DNA of 64,000 bases from Ignavibacteria bacterium (GTDB lineage: Bacteria; Bacteroidota; Ignavibacteria; SZUA-365), in the NCBI GenBank assembly GCA_016720835.1, contig JADKJW010000002.1:547206-611205 (forward strand), in the 5' to 3' direction. This document shows positions 58,397-64,000 of the stretch, one piece after another. Below the pieces are notes generated by a model, which worked only from the letters and a program-made list of their open reading frames with translations, did not search any database and was not told the DNA's origin. Position 1 is the stretch's first letter; each line of letters opens with the position of its first letter. The translations under genes and the position numbers were made by a program.

Positions 58397-59476
58397 TTAC
58401 TTGTTCGCGGTGTAGAATTCTTCCATGAACTTCGCAAGGGCCTGCACCGACTCGATCGGGCAGGAGTTGTATGTCGACGCGCGGCAGCCGCCCACGGAGC
58501 GGTGGCCCTTGAGCCCGAGCATGCGCAGCTTCTTCGCTTCCGCGACGAACTTGTCCTCGAGTTCCGGCGTCGGGAGATTCCAGGTGATGTTCATCATCGA
58601 GCGGTCTTCCTTCGCCTTCACCGTCCCCTTGTAGAACTCGGGATACGCGTCGAACATGTCGTAGAGCAGCGCGGCCTTCTTCGCGTTCAGCGCTTCCACG
58701 GCCTCGAGTCCGCCCAGCGCCTTGATCCACTTCAGGGTGCGGCCCACCACGAACACCGGCAGCACCGGCGGCGTGTTGTACATCGAACCCTTCTCCACGT
58801 GGATCTTGTACTTCAGCATGGTGGGGATGTTCTGATTCGCTTTTTCGAGCCACGCCTTCTTGATGATCACCATGACCACGCCCGCGGGTCCGAGATTCTT
58901 CTGCGCGCCCGCGTAGATAAGCGAGTACTTCGAGAAGTCGAGCGTGCGGCTGAGCATGTTCGACGACATGTCGGCCACCAGCGGCACCGAACCCGTATCG
59001 GGCGTCGTCTTCCACTCCGTGCCGTAGATGGTGTTGTTGGTGGTGATGTGCGCGTAGTCGGCATCCGGCGACCACGCGAAGGTCTTCGGGAGGTAATTGA
59101 AATTCGTGTCTTCCGACGAGGCGACCTTCACGACTTCTCCGAACAGTTTCGCTTCCTTCGCGGCCTTGGTCGCCCACTCGCCCGTCACCACGTAGTCCGC
59201 CTTCGTGTGCATGAAATTCATCGGCACCATCGCGAACTGCATGCTCGCGCCGCCGCCCACAAATACGCAGTCATAGTCTTCGGAGGAGAGGCCCATGAGT
59301 TCCAGCGTGTCCTTCTGCGTCTCGAGCATCACGGCGTCGAATTCCTTCGAGCGATGACTCACTTCCATGATCGACACGCCGAGGTTCGCGAAATTCATCA
59401 CGGCGTCTTTCGTTTCTTCGACGACCGATAATGGAAGCACTGCCGGGCCGGCAAAGAAATTGTGCGCGCGTTCCAT
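58397..59476 (-). CDS. serC: phosphoserine aminotransferase
   Basis: 359 residues from ATG 59476. SerC is a PLP enzyme that transfers the amino group from glutamate to 3-phosphohydroxypyruvate in serine synthesis (and to a related intermediate of pyridoxine synthesis). Visible are HNFFAGPAVLPLSVVEE, IMEVSHRSKEFD, VGGGASMQFAMVPMN, the PLP Lys in YAGAQKNLGPAG and the C-terminal GHRSVGGCRASTYN. All are standard. It is divergent from serA with a 423-nt gap that contains the octamer array, so the two serine genes could share control. Confidence 0.97.
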   Translation of the reverse strand: MERAHNFFAGPAVLPLSVVEETKDAVMNFANLGVSIMEVSHRSKEFDAVMLETQKDTLELMGLSSEDYDCVFVGGGASMQFAMVPMNFMHTKADYVVTGEWATKAAKEAKLFGEVVKVASSEDTNFNYLPKTFAWSPDADYAHITTNNTIYGTEWKTTPDTGSVPLVADMSSNMLSRTLDFSKYSLIYAGAQKNLGPAGVVMVIIKKAWLEKANQNIPTMLKYKIHVEKGSMYNTPPVLPVFVVGRTLKWIKALGGLEAVEALNAKKAALLYDMFDAYPEFYKGTVKAKEDRSMMNITWNLPTPELEDKFVAEAKKLRMLGLKGHRSVGGCRASTYNSCPIESVQALAKFMEEFYTANK

Positions 59477-59601
59477 GAAATGTACTCCTGTTGTTGTGGA
59501 TGGTGGGGACTGAAGCCGCAACCGCGTGCCGATTCAGTCCTCAAACCTAACGAATGTTCCTATCATTTTCACACCGGATACACCGCCGTTCATCACCAGC
59601 A

Positions 59602-59755
59602 TCTCCGCGTCTCCGTGTCTCCGCGTCTCCGTGTCTCCGTGTCTCCGTGTCTCCGTCTCCGTGTCTCCGCGTCTCCGTGTCTCCGCGTCTCCGTGTCTCC
59701 GCCTCCCCGCATCTCCGCGTCACCGCGTCCCCGTGTCACCGCGTCTCCGCGTCCT
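59602..59755. repeat. tandem octamer array between serC and serA
   Basis: About nineteen 8-nt units, mostly TCTCCGCG and TCTCCGTG, with a few TCCCCGTG, TCACCGCG and one shortened unit, fill the middle of the serC-serA gap. The core TCTCCGC is the same as in the array at 20731. The rest of the gap (59477-59601 and 59756-59899) shows no gene; GGAGT near 59890 could serve serA as a ribosome site. Confidence 0.88.
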
Positions 59756-59899
59756 CTTTTGTTCTTCCCCTCCACTTCGGTATTTTTTCGTGAAATTCGG
59801 CACGAACACCGGCATCAGCACGTCTCACGCACACCGCCCCTTTGCCAACCGACATTTCTGCGGACCATAGACCCCATCCACCAGCTTGCGGAGTCGACC

Positions 59900-60805
59900 A
59901 TGAAGATCCTCATCCCTGACGGCATTTCGAAGGAAGGCGCGAAGCTCCTCATCGAAGCCGGACACGAACTGAATCAGACGAAGCTCACGCCCGAAGAACT
60001 CATGACCGCCATCGTCGACGCCGAAGGCATCATCGTGCGCTCGGCCACGAAGGTGACGAAGGAAGTGATCGATGCCGGCACGAAGCTGAAGGTCATCGCC
60101 CGCGGCGGCGTCGGTCTCGACAACATCGATGTGGCCTACGCGAAGGGCAAGGGCCTGCCGGTGCTCAACACGCCGGGTGCCTCGGCCATCTCCGTCGCGG
60201 AACTCGCCATCGGCCACATGTTCGCCGTCAGCCGCTTCCTCAACCTGAGTTCGATGGAAATGCGCCAGGGCAAGTGGCCGAAGAAGGAATACTCGAAGGG
60301 CATCGAACTCTTCAACAAGACGCTCGGCCTGCTCGGCTTCGGCTCCATCGGCAAGGAAGTCGCCCACCGCGGCATCGGCCTCGGCATGCGCGTCATGGCC
60401 TTCGATCCCATGTACGCGCCCATGCAGTTCGACGTGGAACTGACGTCGAAGGAAAACGTCCTGCGCAACGCGGACTTCATCTCCATGCACATCCCGCTCG
60501 ACAAGCAGGCCGGCGCGGCCATCGGCAAGGCCGAACTCGACATGATGAAGGACGGCGTCGTCATCATCAACTGCGCCCGCGGCGGCGTGGTGGACGAAGC
60601 CGCCCTGCTCGACGCCCTCAACAGCGGCAAGGTCTACGCGGCCGGCATCGACGTGTTCGTCAACGAGCCCGCCACCGACGCCCAGAAAGCCCTCATCGAG
60701 CACGCGCGCGTCAGCGTCACCCCGCATATCGGCGCGCAGACCGTCGAAGCCCAGGACCGCGTCTCCATCGAAATCGCGCAGAAGGTCATCGCGGCGCTCG
60801 TGTAA
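59900..60805 (+). CDS. serA: D-3-phosphoglycerate dehydrogenase, short form
   Basis: 301 residues from ATG 59900. It oxidises 3-phosphoglycerate to phosphohydroxypyruvate with NAD+, the first step of serine synthesis. Visible are IVRSATKVTKEVIDAGTKLK, ARGGVGLDNID, the NAD motif LLGFGSIGKEVAHRG, the Arg in NCARGGVVDEAAL, the Glu in VFVNEPATD and His in VTPHIGAQT. The C-terminal ACT regulatory domain found in many SerA proteins is absent, so serine feedback would need another route. Pairing with divergent serC supports the assignment over other 2-hydroxyacid dehydrogenases. Confidence 0.94.
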   Translation: MKILIPDGISKEGAKLLIEAGHELNQTKLTPEELMTAIVDAEGIIVRSATKVTKEVIDAGTKLKVIARGGVGLDNIDVAYAKGKGLPVLNTPGASAISVAELAIGHMFAVSRFLNLSSMEMRQGKWPKKEYSKGIELFNKTLGLLGFGSIGKEVAHRGIGLGMRVMAFDPMYAPMQFDVELTSKENVLRNADFISMHIPLDKQAGAAIGKAELDMMKDGVVIINCARGGVVDEAALLDALNSGKVYAAGIDVFVNEPATDAQKALIEHARVSVTPHIGAQTVEAQDRVSIEIAQKVIAALV

Positions 60806-60860
60806 CTCGTACAACGAAAGAAAGATCGTTTCGTGAAGTTGAAAACCAGATAATTCCTTT

Positions 60861-60916
60861 GCAGAGGGGGGTGGACGGTCGCTGCTTTTGCACCGCAACC
60901 GTTCCCCCCTCCACTG
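60861..60916 (+). terminator. imperfect hairpin after serA
   Basis: GCAG-AGGGGGG on the left pairs with CCCCCC-TCCACTGC on the right with small mismatches and a loop containing CTTTTG. It starts 55 nt after serA and precedes the low-GC FG-GAP gene. No T-run follows. Confidence 0.4.
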
Positions 60917-60941
60917 CAATACTCAGCGCAGGAAGTGACAG

Positions 60942-62592
60942 GTGCGTATAAGCATCGGCAGGAATGCATATCGGGCAAGCAGGTGCTTCAGGGTGCTGAT
61001 TTCAATCGTACTCCTTGCCGGATTCTGCTCGAACGCTTTCTCGCAAAGCGCATTCAATGTGGGTTTCCCTCAGGCGTCTCTCCTGTTCTATTCGCCCGGC
61101 GCTCCGAGTTGGACGTATGCGACTCACATTCTTTCCATGGGAGACGTGAACAGGGACAGCATTCCGGACTTGTTCATCAATACAGGCATTGGAACAACAA
61201 GACAGACCTGGATGATCTTCGGTACAAAACCTGGAATCATCGATAGGAATAACTTTGTTCGCTTGGAAGGATGGGGCACCCTCGCGAAGGGAGACGTGAA
61301 TGGCGATGGGCTACAGGATCTGCTGGTGCAGACATGGTTCGAGGGGGTTACAATGTACCCGGGCTGTTCAACCTGCCCGTTCACAATTGACACAGTCCCT
61401 GCTTGGCGGATAAGTACTGATCCAACAGAGCAAGTCAATATTCTCAATTTTGGAAATTACATTGCTATCGGCGATTTGAATGGCGATGGCTTGATGACAT
61501 CGCCGTTGCTGCACCAGCATGGTGGAAGCATGTCCGGACATGGCTGTACCGGAAAGATATTCGTGTACTTTGGAGGATCGAGCAAAGTTTCCGCTCCCCG
61601 ATCTGACGGCGGTCAACTCTCTCAGTAGTCGTTTCCTTTTCAGTGAGAACGGTCTGAAAATTGCAGATGTAAACGGAGATGGTTTTAAGGATCTTATTGT
61701 TGCGAGCGATTTCCCTCAACCTCCCAGTCCTGCACCGCCAAAGCAGTACTATGATATCTTCTATGGCACCAGTGGTTCAAGTTTGGATCCCGACCGGCCT
61801 GATCAAAGAATTGGCAGAGAAGTAATACCGTACAGTACTCCCCATATTCCATGCTATCGTTAAGTTTTGGACATCAATAACGATGGAATAGACGATCTAT
61901 ATATAGGTGATCACAACGGCTACATATATTATGGCCCTTAAGGATTCCATTCTTATCTCCTGATAGAGTGATATACAGTCCCTGATTCTTCTACTACACT
62001 ATCGAACTCGGCTACTCGCATCGGTGATATCAACGGTGATGGATTTGACGATTATCTTACAGGCCAATACGGATTCGGAGTAGGTAATGCATTCATCTAT
62101 CTCGGTAGTTCACAGGAATGGAATCGTATCCCGTAGCGACTGCATACAATCCTAAGAGTGGGGAGATAGTGGCTATGGAAGCCATCGGTATCCCAGACAT
62201 CGATGGAGACGGCGTAAATGATTTCGCTGCGACATTTGTAACGATTGGGGAAACCGGTTTCAGTAGTATTCGGAGGAAGTGCATGGAGAGAACACTCGTG
62301 GATGATGTACCAGCTCCGACGACTCCAAGCCATGACGGTATTTCCCAACCCCTTCACCGAATTTGTGACAATCGTTGCAACTGGAAGCATACAGAATTCG
62401 TCATCGTTCGCTGTGCATGATGTTTACGGCAGGGAAATTCGCAGAATACCCGTCTCGGGAAATTTGGGTACGGAAACGCGTACCTTCTGGGACGGCCGCG
62501 ATTATCGTGGCGCGCAGGTCCCGACCGGCATGTACTTCTGCATACTCGAAACCGCTGATGGATTTCTGAAAGGGAGAATAATCAAACAATGA
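60942..62592 (+). pseudogene. secreted FG-GAP/VCBS-repeat protein with T9SS tail, several frameshifts and stops
   Basis: A GTG at 60942 opens a signal peptide (VLISIVLLAGFCSNAFSQS). FG-GAP repeats follow in changing frames: SMGDVNRDSIPDLFINTG, KGDVNGDGLQDLLVQ, IADVNGDGFKDLIVASDF, LDINNDGIDDLYIGDHNG, IGDINGDGFDDYLTG and IPDIDGDGVNDFAATF. The end, MTVFPNPFTEFVTIVA ... VPTGMYFCILETADG, is a T9SS tail. At least four frame changes or stops separate the pieces. GC is visibly lower than in neighbouring genes, a sign of foreign origin or decay. Sequencing error is an alternative because the next gene shows indels too. Confidence 0.8.
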
Positions 62593-62797
62593 TGCTCTGC
62601 ACCAATCAATGGCGGAACAAGCTCTGCACCTTCGGTGACGCCCGTTACTGCAACCGGACTCCGTTTCTAACGACTTCGCTATCTTCTCTGCCATCTTCGA
62701 TCTTCTGACTTCTGACTCCGCCTCTACCCTGTCACACCTTCCTTCCACTGTCAACTTCCCCCTCAACTTCTCCCGATTCCATCTTCACAGGCACCCC

Positions 62798-64000
62798 ATG
62801 TCCACCATCCGCCCCTTCAAGGCCTTCCGTCCGAAACCCGAACTCGCGGCCGAAGTCGCGTCCAAACCCTACGACGTCCTCAACTCCGACGAGGCCCGCG
62901 CCGAAGTCGCCGGCCATCCGCTGTCCTTCCTCCATGTCGGCAAGCCGGAAGTGGACCTCGATCCCTCCATCGACCTGCACGACCCGCGCGTGTACGCGAA
63001 GGCACGCGAAAATCTCATGGCGCTCATCAGCGGCGGCGCGCTCGTCGAAGATCCCGCGCCCTGCCTCTACGTGTATGCGCAGACCATGGACGGACACACG
63101 CAGTTCGGCCTCGTCGGCTGCGCGTCGGTGGAGGAGTACTGGAACGACACCATCAAGAAGCACCGAGCACACGCGCAAGGACAAGGAGGAGGACCGCTGC
63201 GAGCACGTGCGCGTCACCAACGCGCATTCCGGCCCCATCTTCCTGACCTATCGCGACGACGCGCAGGTGGACGCCATCGTCGCGCGCGTGGCCGCCGGCC
63301 CGCCCGAGAACGACCACGTCGCCCTCGACGGCGTGCGGCACCAGTCATGGCTCGTCCGCGACCCTGAGACCATCGGCGCGCTGATGAAGCTGTTCCAGCA
63401 GATTCCGAACCTCTACATCGCCGACGCCATCACCGCTCCGCGTCCGCCGGCATCGTGGGCCACGAACGCGCGCTGGCAAACCCGCACCATACCGGCGCGG
63501 AGGAGTACAACTCTTCCTCGCCGTGTACTTCCCCCGCCAGCCAGCTCCGCATCATGGACTACACCGCGTCGTGCGCGACCTCAACGGCATGACTACCGAC
63601 GAATTCTTCACAAGCTCGCCGCGCATTTCACGGTCACGAGTCGGACGGCCCGCTGCGGCCGTCCAAAAGAGAATTCGGTCTGCATCTCGACAAGACCTGG
63701 TACGCGCTCAACGCGTCCAAGGCGCTGCTCGAGAATCCCGATCCCGTCGCGCGTCTCGACGTCTCCATCCTGCAGACGCTGGTGCTCGCGCCCATGCTCG
63801 GCATCGCGGATCCGCGCACGGACAAGCGCATCGACTTCATCGGCGGCATCCGCGGCCTCGGTGAGCTCGAACGGCGCGTGGACTCGGGCGAGATGCGCCT
63901 CGCCTTCTGCCTCCATCCGACCTCCATCCACGAACTCATGTCCATCGCCGACGCCGGCCAGATCATGCCCCCGAAATCCACGTGGTTTCGAACCCAAGCT
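62798..64000 (+). pseudogene. DUF1015 family gene broken by single-base indels, runs off the window
   Basis: The start STIRPFKAFRPKPELAAEVA and SKPYDVLNSDEARAEV is typical of DUF1015 proteins (~410 residues, function unknown, often next to serA in Bacteroidota). The frame then shifts near 63163, where removing one base gives KKHEHTRKDKEEDRCEHV, and again near 63425, where adding one G restores DGHHRSASAG, the conserved family motif. More indels lie near 63510-63640 around EEYN ... SQLRIMDY and DLNGM. The last part (REFGLHLDKTWYALNAS) is again recognisable. The pattern looks like sequence errors in an intact gene more than true decay. Confidence 0.82.

Overview
The window comes from a GC-rich bacterium of the Bacteroidota/Chlorobi (FCB) group, most like Ignavibacteria or Kapaibacteria-type lineages. 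The best evidence is a set of exported proteins ending in type IX secretion (T9SS/Por) tails of the form LGQNYPNPFNPS ... SGVYLYRL. SpoIIE-type phosphatases and Reg_prop sensor kinases with HEIKNPLNFVNNFA boxes are common here and fit the same group. No rRNA, tRNA, integrase or CRISPR array was recognised.

Layout. 0-6.3 kb: end of a glycosyltransferase, purD, a small membrane protein coupled to a Sad-like aldehyde dehydrogenase, a secreted TPR protein and a SPOR-domain protein (probably frameshifted). 6.7-16.9 kb: four secreted proteins (BNR/sialidase-fold, beta-helix, GH20-like, TIGR03790/PKD), all on the + strand, most with T9SS tails. 17.2-19.9 kb: a compact three-gene operon of N-terminally anchored pseudopilin-like proteins without recognisable prepilin motifs. 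20-24.8 kb: a lipoprotein, an RRM RNA-binding protein, a 50-aa basic protein, an HI0933 flavoprotein, a PAS-PP2C phosphatase and an internally deleted glycosyltransferase. 24.9-29.4 kb: a T9SS beta-helix protein, a GH3 glycosidase with PA14 domain and a truncated DUF190 gene.

29.5-54.1 kb is almost entirely minus strand. Read in the direction of transcription it starts with a ten-gene metabolic operon (54082 down to 45341): DJ-1/PfpI, benzoylformate-decarboxylase-like ThDP enzyme, four SnoaL-like proteins, GMC oxidoreductase, a fifth SnoaL/NTF2 protein, a second DJ-1/PfpI protein and a VOC protein. It continues into a seven-gene signalling/carbohydrate operon (45283 to 35285): AGE-like barrel enzyme, STAS, glycogen debranching enzyme GlgX, STAS, RsbW-like ATPase, receiver-PP2C phosphatase and a large Reg_prop histidine kinase. 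This looks like a partner-switching circuit interleaved with glycogen/sugar enzymes. Further down are a Ser/Thr kinase, two small paralogous proteins, a class I isoprenoid-synthase-like protein and a GAF-PP2C phosphatase.

54.6-64 kb: a membrane histidine kinase with a periplasmic CxxCH (Tll0287-like) sensor, a 37-nt poly-G tract, a D-2-hydroxyacid dehydrogenase, an orphan HigA, divergent serC and serA, a broken FG-GAP/T9SS gene of lower GC, and a DUF1015 gene broken by several single-base indels. The last ~2.5 kb looks either decayed or poorly sequenced.

Across the window, intergenic DNA carries short tandem repeats of 7- or 8-nt pyrimidine-rich units. Two heptamer arrays lead straight into start codons (purD and the hydroxyacid dehydrogenase), and two long octamer arrays 39 kb apart share the same unit. 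In every array the C/T-rich strand is the + strand.
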